Part shown: in pieces, positions 35,601 to 42,896 of the stretch
Numbering within the stretch: position 1 is the first letter of the stretch
Layout: each line of letters begins with the position of its first letter
IMG/VR virus record: IMGVR_UViG_3300033146_004974
Span: 1-64,000 of that record
Source of the DNA: a virus
Reading direction: 5' to 3' (one strand)
DNA: 64,000 bases
Notes under the pieces: generated by a model
Database searches by the model: none
What the model saw: the letters and a program-made list of their open reading frames with translations, nothing else
What the model was told of the DNA's origin: nothing
Translations under genes and position numbers: made by a program

Positions 35601-36099
35601 TCTAATCGATTTGGAAGTATACAGTAATTTTAAACACTTTTATTTGGCAGCTTTAGAAACAAGGCCAAAGACTAGAAAAGCGCTTGAAAAAAAGATCAAA
35701 GAAACGAAAGGTTGTGACGATTTTGATGAACAAGAGTATATCCAATTCAAGGTTGAATCATCAGGGATTTACCCAGTTTTTTATATTGTAGATCCAGAAA
35801 TGGAGGACAGATTAAAAGAATTCAACATGAAATGTCTTGGCGAATTTGATGGGACAACAGACCAACTATTCTGGGGGATAGTAAAGGAGACAGAGTTAAA
35901 AAGGACTAAAAGAGGAAGTTTATATAACGTTGTAACAATGATTGATACAACATTTAAGGAGATCAAGATCAATTGTTGGTCATGGCAAGAGACTGATGTG
36001 GTTCACAAAAATCATGTATATTTTTTCAGAGTCGATCATGCTCCAAAATGGGGTTTTTCGACAAGAAGTTTCAAAAAGAATTTTAGAATGATTAAGTAA
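32689..36099 (+). CDS. dnaE: DNA polymerase III alpha subunit (DnaE type)
   Basis: The 1136-residue protein is the family C replicative polymerase. Residues 1-70 are the PHP domain with NLHAHSGFSIFDGFG and HALTDHGNMNG metal ligands. GPSRGSAGGSLVSYVLG is the family C nucleotide-binding segment, and YPDIDTDFGD (about residue 450) carries two catalytic Asp. SLYRPGPLGAG, IVYQEQISAIA and FNEIHAIAYSIISYQCAWF follow as in DnaE. The tail has a helix-hairpin-helix (AVKGIGAKAIEEI) and an OB-like end. The PHP histidines are largely kept, so PHP proofreading is possible. No clamp gene is in this window. Confidence 0.95.
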   Translation: MKKINFVNLHAHSGFSIFDGFGMPGEYMDYAFENGMNAHALTDHGNMNGFSYQILHAKKMKEAGKVLKPIYGVEAYFVPSVKEWKAAMDQKQFSKRAKKIDDDARRLNPEELATLNKRRHVVLLAQDKKGLKNLFQLVSKSHMGDNFYRKPRIDLDLIKKHNEGLVCTSACLGGLMNMEWWINEDKDRAIEQMAFWADRFKQIFGRRFFIELQWNDIEEQHLTNIINIEIAKKLELELISTADCHYPTPEDFQNRYLYNKLGWLNSYNNEEFVMPESAEEIGYHLYPKNGEQMMESFEKSSEKMGYKYDKDLVLKSITNAYKISEELIGNIEFDTKVRLPDFVVPENVDVNEHLREVAVAGLLSKNLDSKEYRERLEEELEVIESQDFSKYFLTSRAYIKEAKDITLIGPSRGSAGGSLVSYVLGITQLDPIKWGLQFSRFLTRGAKGYPDIDTDFGDNLAVHDHLIKKWGEQSVVSITNFNRLKFKSVLKDLSKLFGVSFEEVNAVTTVMEEEAKGPAMAAKGIKVGAYTLSGDELRTHSETLKAYLKKYPDVDKYIDTLQGQIRSVSRHAGGMLVSNNLIEEMPLIRSAALSKDKKEARKKQGLNGYILQTPWSEGQNVRHLEPLGFIKFDRLGLSTLLMFQSCIENILEKQNGQEASFDEVQKWYNKNMSPDVLDLDDQKVWKYVFQDGRWPGIFQFTESGAQELCKSVAPTNINELSAVTSLYRPGPLGAGADKDYLTYKNNPLRIRYEHKILEGILSKTYGMIVYQEQISAIASQLGGLTSDEGQFFRKLLTKKGTGKDGYLQTLEEKFLKGCELNGMSNLMANKLLEKLVYFAAYGFNEIHAIAYSIISYQCAWFFTYYSAEWLAAVLERVPEKQKVSAINATKSYGFAIKSPDVNQSSRKWKPIGDGSTIAQPLSAVKGIGAKAIEEIFEQRPLTMDKLLFGISKRKVNKKVLTSLFKSGALDDLIDLEVYSNFKHFYLAALETRPKTRKALEKKIKETKGCDDFDEQEYIQFKVESSGIYPVFYIVDPEMEDRLKEFNMKCLGEFDGTTDQLFWGIVKETELKRTKRGSLYNVVTMIDTTFKEIKINCWSWQETDVVHKNHVYFFRVDHAPKWGFSTRSFKKNFRMIK

Positions 36100-36109
36100 A
36101 GGAAAGCGA

Positions 36110-36577
36110 ATGTATATTAAATTTTCATTAGAGGAAGAAGGGATGAAGGCTCCAACTAGGAGCAATCGGTCTGATGCGGGACTGGATGTTTATTTCAACC
36201 AGGCTGATTCGCATCTTTCATCTATAACAGTACATCCAGGCCAGAATTATTTGTTTGCGACAGGTTGCAGATTTGAAATTCCACATGGTTACGCATTGAT
36301 GGTTAAAAACCGTTCTGGGATGGCATCAAGACATAATTTGTTGAAAGGTGCTCAATTGATTGATGCAGGTTATTCAGGAGTTGTTTACATTGATTTACAT
36401 AATGTTGGGGAAGAGGCGGTAACAATCAAAAATGGCACCAAGATCGCTCAATTGGTTTTAGTTCCGGTTTTATCGTTTGATCTGGTTCAAGCTGACAAAG
36501 ATGATTTGTATTCCAAAGAAATTGTTTTCTCAGAAAGGGGAGAAGGAGGGTTTGGCTCAACGGATTCAAAAAAGTAA
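36110..36577 (+). CDS. dut: dUTPase (trimeric, Dut)
   Basis: The 155-residue protein has all five dUTPase motifs in order: SDAGLDVYF, NRSGMASRH (motif 2), GAQLIDAGYSGVVYIDLHN (motif 3), NGTKIAQLVLVPV (motif 4), and the flexible glycine-rich end RGEGGFGST (motif 5). It hydrolyses dUTP to dUMP, which feeds ThyX and keeps uracil out of DNA. AAAGGAAAG precedes the ATG. It is followed by promoter d. Confidence 0.95.
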   Translation: MYIKFSLEEEGMKAPTRSNRSDAGLDVYFNQADSHLSSITVHPGQNYLFATGCRFEIPHGYALMVKNRSGMASRHNLLKGAQLIDAGYSGVVYIDLHNVGEEAVTIKNGTKIAQLVLVPVLSFDLVQADKDDLYSKEIVFSERGEGGFGSTDSKK

Positions 36578-36622
36578 GAATTGACGAGTTGCTTGACAAT
36601 ACAGCGCTGCTTATGAGATAGT
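36568..36622 (+). promoter_or_regulatory. Bipartite phage promoter d (weak box)
   Basis: TTGACA at 36593-36598 and GATAGT 18 bp downstream (36617-36622). The 16 bp ending 9 bp upstream of the -35 reads AAAAAAGTAAGAATTG, so only the AATT half of the box is conserved; it overlaps the end of the dUTPase gene. Downstream GTGAAGGTGC is shared with promoters e and f. Confidence 0.6.
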
Positions 36623-36663
36623 GAAGGTGCATGGCATTAATGCCACAACAAGGAGAGGTCAGA

Positions 36664-36969
36664 ATGAGTTTAATTGATACAATCAACAACACATTTGAGC
36701 AAATTGAAGAGAAGTTAGAACAAAACACATCAACAAAGGAGGAGCATGTTAAAGCCTTTGTCGAAGAATTTGAAAAGATTGAAGAACAGTTTGCTGCTCT
36801 TCGCGAAGAAAGGAAACAATTAATTGATGAGTACACAAACAATAATTGGTTGACAAAGGATGATGTCAAAATGATTAAGCGTGCGATCAGAATCGTGAAG
36901 TCAGAAACGGATTTTGAAGAGTTAGCAGAATTTATCAATCCTGCGATGGAAGCATTAGGCGAAGTTTGA
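36664..36969 (+). CDS. Coiled-coil protein of unknown function
   Basis: The 101-residue acidic protein starts at ATG 36664 behind AGGAGAGG. It is almost fully helical with heptad-like spacing (TFEQIEEKLEQN, FEKIEEQFAALREERKQLID), probably a coiled-coil dimer. The first gene after promoter d. The stop overlaps the next ATG (TGATG). Confidence 0.7.
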   Translation: MSLIDTINNTFEQIEEKLEQNTSTKEEHVKAFVEEFEKIEEQFAALREERKQLIDEYTNNNWLTKDDVKMIKRAIRIVKSETDFEELAEFINPAMEALGEV

Positions 36970-37304
36970 TGCTAATTGACGATTTTGAAACCTTCAAATT
37001 TCATTATTTGGAGGGGTCAAAAAAGACCATAAAACTTCCGATCTGTTCAAAGGAAAAGATGGATTTCTTTTTTAAACTTCAACAAGACAAGTTTTCTAAA
37101 GTTGATTTCATTTTGCTTATTATAAAGGCATATATAAATCATGACAGAAGATTGATAAGCTTGATACGGGAAGAACAGAAACGAAAAAAGACCTTTTCGA
37201 CCGAAGTTTTCAAAAAAATGAAAAAGAATGATAAAAAAGTTTATTCAAGTCTAGATAATTATACTTTCGGAGAGGAAGGTGATATTCTTTTTGAGGAAGA
37301 ATAA
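36969..37304 (+). CDS. Protein of unknown function
   Basis: The 111-residue protein is Lys-rich (EEQKRKKTFSTEVFKKMKKN) with an acidic C-terminus (EEGDILFEEE). The start overlaps the preceding stop. No family recognised; its position in the operon with two acidic proteins suggests expression at the same time. Confidence 0.65.
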   Translation: MLIDDFETFKFHYLEGSKKTIKLPICSKEKMDFFFKLQQDKFSKVDFILLIIKAYINHDRRLISLIREEQKRKKTFSTEVFKKMKKNDKKVYSSLDNYTFGEEGDILFEEE

Positions 37305-37341
37305 ACTATATAAATTGTTACGAAAAATAAAGGAGCAAAGA

Positions 37342-37848
37342 ATGGATATTGACAAATGGGCAGAAATTGCAGGCACAAACGAAGCTACTCGCAAACTTAT
37401 CAAGGAAGCTTACCGTCTTGAAGAGGTAGACAGTGCAGGTCTGGAAAAAGATGAGGAAGTCCTTGAAGAAGAGGAAGAATTAGAAATCGATGATGAGTCG
37501 ATGGAAGAAATGTCTGAGCCTGATGAAGAAATGGGCGAAGAAATGGGCGAAGAAATGGATGAGGAAATGCCTTTGGAAGAACCTGACGATGAAATGCTGA
37601 TGGGAAATGAGGAAGGGCAAGAGAAAAATGATTTGCTTTACAAACAAGTCATTAACGCCTTGGCACCAATTTTTGGAGTCGAAATAGAAATTGATTCTGA
37701 TGTTTCTCCAGAAGGTGATATGGAAGTTATGTCGGATGAGGTTTCTGATGGCATGGAAGGTGAAGAAGTTGATGAGGAAATGTTGGCTGAAGCATTTAAA
37801 CGAGTAGAAAAAAAGATTCGCTCTCAATTTAGAATCAAAAAGAGATAA
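37342..37848 (+). CDS. Highly acidic protein
   Basis: The 168-residue product starts at ATG 37342 behind AAAGGAGC. About residues 30-100 are an Asp/Glu/Met-rich stretch (EEMGEEMGEEMDEEMPLEEP), followed by a LLYKQVINALAPIFGVEIEI segment and a basic end (KRVEKKIRSQFRIKKR). This mosaic resembles phage head scaffold or DNA-mimic proteins; because a ClpP-like protease follows, a scaffold/protease pair is a thought but not more. A terminator follows directly. Confidence 0.7.
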   Translation: MDIDKWAEIAGTNEATRKLIKEAYRLEEVDSAGLEKDEEVLEEEEELEIDDESMEEMSEPDEEMGEEMGEEMDEEMPLEEPDDEMLMGNEEGQEKNDLLYKQVINALAPIFGVEIEIDSDVSPEGDMEVMSDEVSDGMEGEEVDEEMLAEAFKRVEKKIRSQFRIKKR

Positions 37849-37868
37849 GTGAAGCTAATCAAGTGAAT

Positions 37869-37894
37869 AAAGGCCATTTATGGCCTTTTTTTTT
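37869..37894 (+). terminator. Rho-independent terminator
   Basis: The stem AAAGGCCA / TGGCCTTT with loop TTTA is followed by a long T tract. It ends the unit of promoter d. Confidence 0.9.
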
Positions 37895-37904
37895 AGGAGA
37901 TGTG

Positions 37905-38021
37905 ATGGAATCCTTGAAGGAGAAGATAGTAAGAATTGCCAAAGATTTATTGAAAAAAAAGAAAAATGAAGATGTACTCTTATTACAACCTAGCAAGGAA
38001 AAAGATGGAAACAAACGATAA
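37905..38021 (+). CDS. Tiny basic protein (38 residues)
   Basis: This frame begins directly after the terminator behind TAGGAGATGTG and codes for a Lys-rich peptide (IAKDLLKKKKNEDVLLLQ). It overlaps the start of the ClpP-like gene in another frame, so it may be a leader coupled to that gene. The ribosome site is good; function unknown. Confidence 0.5.
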   Translation: MESLKEKIVRIAKDLLKKKKNEDVLLLQPSKEKDGNKR

Positions 38022-38619
38022 AAATCCAATTTTTGTGCCAAAGATTGTCCACATTCATGGAGAAATAGATGATACAAATGCCGCAAAAGCAATTGATCAA
38101 ATGTATGCAGTCAGGAGCTACATGAAAGAAACTGTTGTGATTAATGAGCGTGTAATGATTGAAGAACGCTCTGCAAAAGCAACAATTCTCTTAAAAAAGA
38201 ATCCAGAAATAACTTTAAGGGTTTCTTCAACCGGAGGTGGGGTCTATGATATGCTTTCTATTCTTGATACAATGGAAAATCTTAAAAGAACAATAGCCAT
38301 TAAGACTATTGCAACTGGGTATGTAATGTCGGCGGCAGTTCCTTTAATTGCTTTTGGCACAAAAGGAAGAAGGTTTGCTGGGAAACGTTGTCAATTCATG
38401 ATTCATGGAATTGCAGGGGGAGCTTATGGTAAACTTGTTGAAATTGTAGAGACAACCAAGCATTTGAAGCATCTTCAAAAGCTGTATATCGAAGCCTTGC
38501 TTGCAACAACAAACTTCCCCCCAAAGAAATTTGAAGAAATTGTCAAAAGCAGAGGGGAATTTTATTTCACTTCACAAGAGGCGCTGAAGTTCGGCATTAT
38601 TGATAAAATTATTGATTGA
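38005..38619 (+). CDS. ClpP-like serine protease
   Basis: The 204-residue product matches the ClpP/crotonase-fold protease family: LRVSSTGGGVYDML as the nucleotide-strand/oxyanion loop, TIATGYVMSAAVPLIAFGTKG with the nucleophile Ser109, KRCQFMIHGIAGG with His134, and TSQEALKFGIIDKIID as the C-terminal end. In ClpP the third catalytic residue is an Asp just before the EA-x3-GLID segment; here that stretch reads SRGEFYFT, so the Asp is not evident. ATG 38005 follows AAGGAAAAAG; an ATG at 37966 is possible. It may process head proteins or take part in host takeover. Confidence 0.8.
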   Translation: METNDKNPIFVPKIVHIHGEIDDTNAAKAIDQMYAVRSYMKETVVINERVMIEERSAKATILLKKNPEITLRVSSTGGGVYDMLSILDTMENLKRTIAIKTIATGYVMSAAVPLIAFGTKGRRFAGKRCQFMIHGIAGGAYGKLVEIVETTKHLKHLQKLYIEALLATTNFPPKKFEEIVKSRGEFYFTSQEALKFGIIDKIID

Positions 38620-38627
38620 GGGTGAGA

Positions 38628-39419
38628 ATGTTGTTAAGGAATATGGCAAGAATTTTTGCTCCTTCGTTGCACGACAAATGGCAAGTTAAAATGAGAAAGA
38701 CTCTTGCCGAATCTTTAACAAGAAATGAAAAAGTTGTGGTGCCAGAAAAGAAAGAAAAATGTATCATTTGTCATGATGAAGAAGTTGCAATCAAATGGTC
38801 AAAAGTTGTGAATGTTCATGACAACAACGCTTTAAAATCTGAAAGAGGAAATTATTCCAGAAGAAGGTCTGGTACAAAACCAAAAATGATTGTGACACAC
38901 TGGGATGTTACCAAAAGTGCCGAATCATGTTGCAAAGTTTTGAATCGTGTTGGACTATCTAGTCATTTTGTTATTGATAATGATGGGACAATTTTTCAAA
39001 TGCTTGACACCAAGCACAAAGCGTGGCACGCTGGGAAGGTTAACAAATTTTCAATAGGCATCGACATATCAAATGCTTATTATCTAAAACATCAAGATTG
39101 GTACATTAAAAATGGGTTTGGCCCTCGACCAATTATGAGTGATTGTTATATTCATGGGAAAAAATTGAAGCCATTTCTTGGTTTTTTCCCTATCCAAATC
39201 CAAGCTTACAAAGAACTGCTAAAAGCGTTAATGAACGCTTATTCAATAAAAAATGATTATCCAACTGAGGATGGCAATCTAATTAAAACAGTTTATAAAC
39301 CTGCTGTTAAAGGTGATTTTTCTGGATTTGTTGCACATTATCATGTATCAAAAAACAAGAAAGATGTCGCCGGGTTAGATTTTAGTAGAATTTGGAGCGA
39401 AATTGAAGAATATTATTAA
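38628..39419 (+). CDS. N-acetylmuramoyl-L-alanine amidase (endolysin candidate)
   Basis: The 263-residue protein has an Amidase_2 zinc domain, residues about 88-255. MIVTHWDVTKSAESCCKVLN carries the first His, SSHFVIDNDGTIFQM the substrate strand, HKAWHAGKVNKFSIGIDISN the HAG segment, and FSGFVAHYHVSKNKKDVAGLD the second zinc His and end. It would cleave the link between peptide and glycan in peptidoglycan. The first 80 residues are basic with a CIICHDEE segment and no signal peptide. It probably acts in host lysis or as a virion lysin. ATG 38628 follows GAGGGTGAG. Confidence 0.85.
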   Translation: MLLRNMARIFAPSLHDKWQVKMRKTLAESLTRNEKVVVPEKKEKCIICHDEEVAIKWSKVVNVHDNNALKSERGNYSRRRSGTKPKMIVTHWDVTKSAESCCKVLNRVGLSSHFVIDNDGTIFQMLDTKHKAWHAGKVNKFSIGIDISNAYYLKHQDWYIKNGFGPRPIMSDCYIHGKKLKPFLGFFPIQIQAYKELLKALMNAYSIKNDYPTEDGNLIKTVYKPAVKGDFSGFVAHYHVSKNKKDVAGLDFSRIWSEIEEYY

Positions 39420-40905
39420 AGATTATGTTAAAAAAGAATATAAGAATCTCCCTGAACCTGTTATTGCCGATGATTTGAGCATTATTGTTTCGGAAGGTTA
39501 CAAAAGTGCAATGAATCATTTGCTTCTTGAAGCGAAGTTTGATTATTCCCAATTACCGACGGAAATGAAATCAAGGATATCCCTTTTCAACTCTATGCTC
39601 AAAAAAAAGGGAGATGATTTTCTGACTCTTGTGGACAAAAAACTATTGGCCGATTCAGTGAACAAATTGTCAGACACGGATGGCAGCATTGATAGCACTA
39701 AACTGATAACAGAGTTTATGAGCGGTTCATCAATCGGGAATTTTGATTTAAGCAAGAAAAATATCAAAAGCATTTTAAACGTTTTTGGCCAAAAAGGGGT
39801 GAGCATATTCATTCTCTCAGAGAATGGTTCATTGATTGGCAATTTTTCTGATCTAATAACCTTTTTATCGTCAAAAGATGGTGAAAAAGGCTATGAGGTA
39901 ATTGTTGCCAGGACAGAAAAGGGAAGGCTTTCATTTTCAAGTTTCAACATCACAAGAGAAAATTTTTTCTACTTTTTCCCAGCTAAGAAATACTTTGAAT
40001 ATACTCCAGATGATTTTGCAAAAGAAAATTCCTTAGAAGTACTTGGGAACAAAATTCCAACGCACAGGAAAGATTTGAGCAAAATTATTTCGCTGAATGA
40101 AGAAGTGAAAGTTGAGATCTTTTCTGACATTAATGGCAACATTTTCTCTGATATCAAAGATTTTGACAAAGAAGAGTTTTTCGAGAAGGTTTTGCCATTT
40201 TCCGGGAGAGTTGGACAATCTGATTCAATAAGAACCGATTTGCCTGATGGGATGGATGGATATAAATCTGCAATTGAACTTGTTAAATCTCACCCAGAAT
40301 CAGAAGAAATTTTGCAGAAATATGCAATGTATGCAGGTATGACTGAAAAAGAATTTTATGATACAATTTCTCCAAAAAATGGAAGGAAAAGGTCATATGG
40401 AACAATTTTTAAGAATCGTTTTGAATTAATTCTGAAGGTTGCGAACAAAATTAATAAGATGAAAAGGAAGCTTGGAACTGAAAGTGAAATGAAGCCAGGG
40501 CTTCCAATTCAGAATGCTCTTGTTGAGCTTGAGGATTTTGCCGAGAAGAAACCTACTTTGAAAGATTTAAAGGATTTGGCTATTTTTGATCCAATCTCTT
40601 GGGGCAATATTCTTATTAACAATTTAAAATATCAGAAAAATGGGTTTGTTGGAGGTGAATTTGAGTTGACCAAAAGAAAACTGGAAAAAAACATCGTCAA
40701 ACTTGGTTCTATTCCGAATGACCCTAACTATTATACAAAAGCTTCTGACAAAATTGATAAATTGATAGAAAAGAAAATTGATGATTTAAATTCATCAACA
40801 AACCATATTATCGATTTTGTTAGAGATTCGTTGAAACGACAATCAAAACGTGTTAAGCTCGAAAAAGAGTTGAACAAATTCAAAGAGCAAATTGGAGGTT
40901 TCTAA
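39403..40905 (+). CDS. Protein of unknown function between amidase and GroEL genes
   Basis: The 500-residue product starts with TTG inside the end of the amidase gene, behind GGAGCG, and its stop overlaps the groEL ATG. The sequence is Lys/Asp/Ser-rich with helical segments (LFNSMLKKKGDDFL; IGQSD-like turns) and a coiled-coil C-terminus (LKRQSKRVKLEKELNKFKEQ). It has no membrane span or enzyme motif that I recognise. The coupling with groEL might mean that it is a GroEL substrate or virion protein; this is a guess. Confidence 0.65.
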   Translation: MKNIIKDYVKKEYKNLPEPVIADDLSIIVSEGYKSAMNHLLLEAKFDYSQLPTEMKSRISLFNSMLKKKGDDFLTLVDKKLLADSVNKLSDTDGSIDSTKLITEFMSGSSIGNFDLSKKNIKSILNVFGQKGVSIFILSENGSLIGNFSDLITFLSSKDGEKGYEVIVARTEKGRLSFSSFNITRENFFYFFPAKKYFEYTPDDFAKENSLEVLGNKIPTHRKDLSKIISLNEEVKVEIFSDINGNIFSDIKDFDKEEFFEKVLPFSGRVGQSDSIRTDLPDGMDGYKSAIELVKSHPESEEILQKYAMYAGMTEKEFYDTISPKNGRKRSYGTIFKNRFELILKVANKINKMKRKLGTESEMKPGLPIQNALVELEDFAEKKPTLKDLKDLAIFDPISWGNILINNLKYQKNGFVGGEFELTKRKLEKNIVKLGSIPNDPNYYTKASDKIDKLIEKKIDDLNSSTNHIIDFVRDSLKRQSKRVKLEKELNKFKEQIGGF

Positions 40906-42482
40906 TGAAGAAAAAAATCCTTTTCGATCAAGAATTGCGTCGCGAGATTCTAGAAGGTGTTAGGAAGTTATCAAAAGCCGTTAGTTCAACGTTGGGGCCA
41001 AAGGGACGGAATGTCATTATTCGTCACAAGGAGAAATTGCCATTCATGACAAAAGATGGCGTAACTGTCGCGCAATCTTTTGTCATTTCTGACAATGTTG
41101 TGCAGAATGCGGCTGCACAAATTGTTAAAGAAGTCTCGCTGAATACAAACAAAGAAGTTGGTGATGGTACAACAACTGCCACAATTTTGACTCATAGTAT
41201 TCTTGAAAATTCTGATAAATACTTGACGAGTGGGATTTCTCCAATTGAATTACAAAGGGGAATTGAAAAGATTTCCTCATTTATTCTTGATGAAATTCAT
41301 TCAGAAAAACAATTTGTCAAGACTGAAGAGGATGTTAAGAACATTGCAACAATTTCTGCCAATGGTGATGAAGAAATTGCAGAAATTGTTGCAACTGCCG
41401 TGACATCCGTTGGTTTAGATGGTGCTGTGACAGTTGAAAACGGTTTTGGGAAAACAAGTCTTGATATGAAAGAAGGCTTCCTCTATCCTTCTGGATTTTT
41501 GACACCACATTTTATCACGAATCTTGATTTAAGGAATACGACCACATTAAATCCTTTCATTTTTATCACTGATTATGACATTAGTGCTGTTGAGCATTTC
41601 ATGCCTGTTATCGAAGTGGCGGCGGCAGTTAACAGAGATGTTTTACTTATTGCACCAAGTATTAATAAAACGGCCTTGAAAGCTTTGATCAGCAATGAAT
41701 TATCGGAAAAGACTGTTAATCGTGTAATACCGATTGAAGCAGCTTTTTTCGGCAATCGTCAAAGTGATGTTTTATTTGATTTGGCCACAAAGGTTGGCGC
41801 GACAGTTATTTCAATTAAAAACAATCTCGTTTTTGGCCAGGCTGCCATTAAACATCTCGGAACAGCAGAGAAAGTTGAAATCAACAATTATCAAACACTA
41901 TTTTTGGCTGTTGGCAATCAGGAGGAAATCGATTATCGCTTGAAAGATATCGAACATCAAATGAAACAACCGAACACTCCGCCAGAGGATGAGCAATTTA
42001 TGCATGAGCGAATTCTCAGGCTAAGAAGTGCCGTTGCGATTATTCAAGCAGGGGGAAATTCTAAACTTGAAATGATTGAGAAAAAGCATAGGATTCAAGA
42101 TTCTATTGAGGCAGTTAAAGCGGCAATAACATTTGGTTATTTGCCTGGTGGCGGATCATTTCTGCTAAAGGTTGCAGACAAATTTGAGTCTGATGGTTTT
42201 TCTCTTGGTGAAAAAGGCGGTGTTGAGATTATCAAGAAAGCGTGTACCGAGCCGGTTCGACAACTTGCGAAGAACTCAGGATTAGTTCCAGACGTTGTTG
42301 TCAACACAGTTTTGAAAAGTGAAAAAAATTGTGGAGTGAATATGTCAAATGGTTTGGAATGCAATTTGATCGATTCTGGCATCATCGACCCAGCACAAGT
42401 GATTGAAGTTTCGTTTAAGAATGCTGTATCGGTTGCAGGAACTCTTTTGATGGCGGGTGTCGGGATTATTGAAGAGGAATAA
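40905..42482 (+). CDS. groEL: Chaperonin GroEL
   Basis: The 525-residue product is a group I chaperonin. KAVSSTLGPKGRNVII near the start and MTKDGVTVAQSFVI are classic. NKEVGDGTTTATILTHSIL gives the ATP-site GDGTTTA. A long apical region follows, and KAAITFGYLPGGGSFLL with VSVAGTLLMAGVGIIEEE gives the equatorial end. The GGM-repeat tail of bacterial GroEL is missing. It would fold large phage proteins; the partner lid may be the GroES-like protein at 30688. Alignment with bacterial GroEL is clear over the full length, but it is quite diverged, as known for phage chaperonins. Confidence 0.95.
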   Translation: MKKKILFDQELRREILEGVRKLSKAVSSTLGPKGRNVIIRHKEKLPFMTKDGVTVAQSFVISDNVVQNAAAQIVKEVSLNTNKEVGDGTTTATILTHSILENSDKYLTSGISPIELQRGIEKISSFILDEIHSEKQFVKTEEDVKNIATISANGDEEIAEIVATAVTSVGLDGAVTVENGFGKTSLDMKEGFLYPSGFLTPHFITNLDLRNTTTLNPFIFITDYDISAVEHFMPVIEVAAAVNRDVLLIAPSINKTALKALISNELSEKTVNRVIPIEAAFFGNRQSDVLFDLATKVGATVISIKNNLVFGQAAIKHLGTAEKVEINNYQTLFLAVGNQEEIDYRLKDIEHQMKQPNTPPEDEQFMHERILRLRSAVAIIQAGGNSKLEMIEKKHRIQDSIEAVKAAITFGYLPGGGSFLLKVADKFESDGFSLGEKGGVEIIKKACTEPVRQLAKNSGLVPDVVVNTVLKSEKNCGVNMSNGLECNLIDSGIIDPAQVIEVSFKNAVSVAGTLLMAGVGIIEEE

Positions 42483-42484
42483 GG

Positions 42485-42823
42485 ATGGAGTTTTATCAAT
42501 TTTTAACAGATATAGGAGGTGTTGCAAAACTAGTTCTCTTATTCATATTGGGCGGCTTCATGCTTCATCTTAAATCGGCTGTTAACAATGGAAAGATTTC
42601 TGTTGTTATACAAAGCAGGACCAACTCCTCTTTAGAAAAAGAAAACCATATTTTAAAAGAGGAAAACTCTAAACTTTGTGTAGAAATTAAGGAAGTAAGG
42701 TTGACTGCAAAACAAATGTCGGAAGAAGTTGAAGCATGGCAAATAAAGTATATTGAAGCCCTTGAAAAAAGCAAAAAAGAGTTTTTAGAATTAAAAAAGG
42801 AGATTGAAGATGAACACACTTAG
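42485..42823 (+). CDS. Membrane-anchored coiled-coil protein (spanin-like candidate)
   Basis: The 112-residue protein has one N-terminal transmembrane helix (VAKLVLLFILGGFMLHL, residues 13-29) followed by a Lys/Glu-rich coiled coil (LEKENHILKEENSKLCVEI; EEVEAWQIKYIEALEKSKKE). This is the design of an inner-membrane spanin (Rz type) with a periplasmic coiled coil, but a role as a GroEL-linked or other membrane protein cannot be excluded. The amidase is 3 kb upstream. Confidence 0.55.
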   Translation: MEFYQFLTDIGGVAKLVLLFILGGFMLHLKSAVNNGKISVVIQSRTNSSLEKENHILKEENSKLCVEIKEVRLTAKQMSEEVEAWQIKYIEALEKSKKEFLELKKEIEDEHT

Positions 42824-42896
42824 TGACAAAGAAAGGAATAGACTTATAGTAAAAATGATGCTCTTTTTCTTCCTCTTGTTGATGATGATGTTCTAA
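42810..42896 (+). CDS. Tiny membrane peptide (28 residues)
   Basis: MNTLSDKERNRLIVK is followed by a Met/Phe/Leu-only segment of 13 residues to the stop. It overlaps the end of the preceding gene by 14 bases and its TAA overlaps the next ATG (TAATG). A single hydrophobic segment with a basic N-terminus could insert in the inner membrane, e.g. as holin or holin modulator; not provable. Confidence 0.5.
   Translation: MNTLSDKERNRLIVKMMLFFFLLLMMMF

Noticed and set aside
37497-37600. GAAGAAATGGGC repeats in the acidic protein as a mobile or regulatory repeat
   Set aside because: Only short, imperfect codon repeats for Glu-Glu-Met; explained by amino acid composition.
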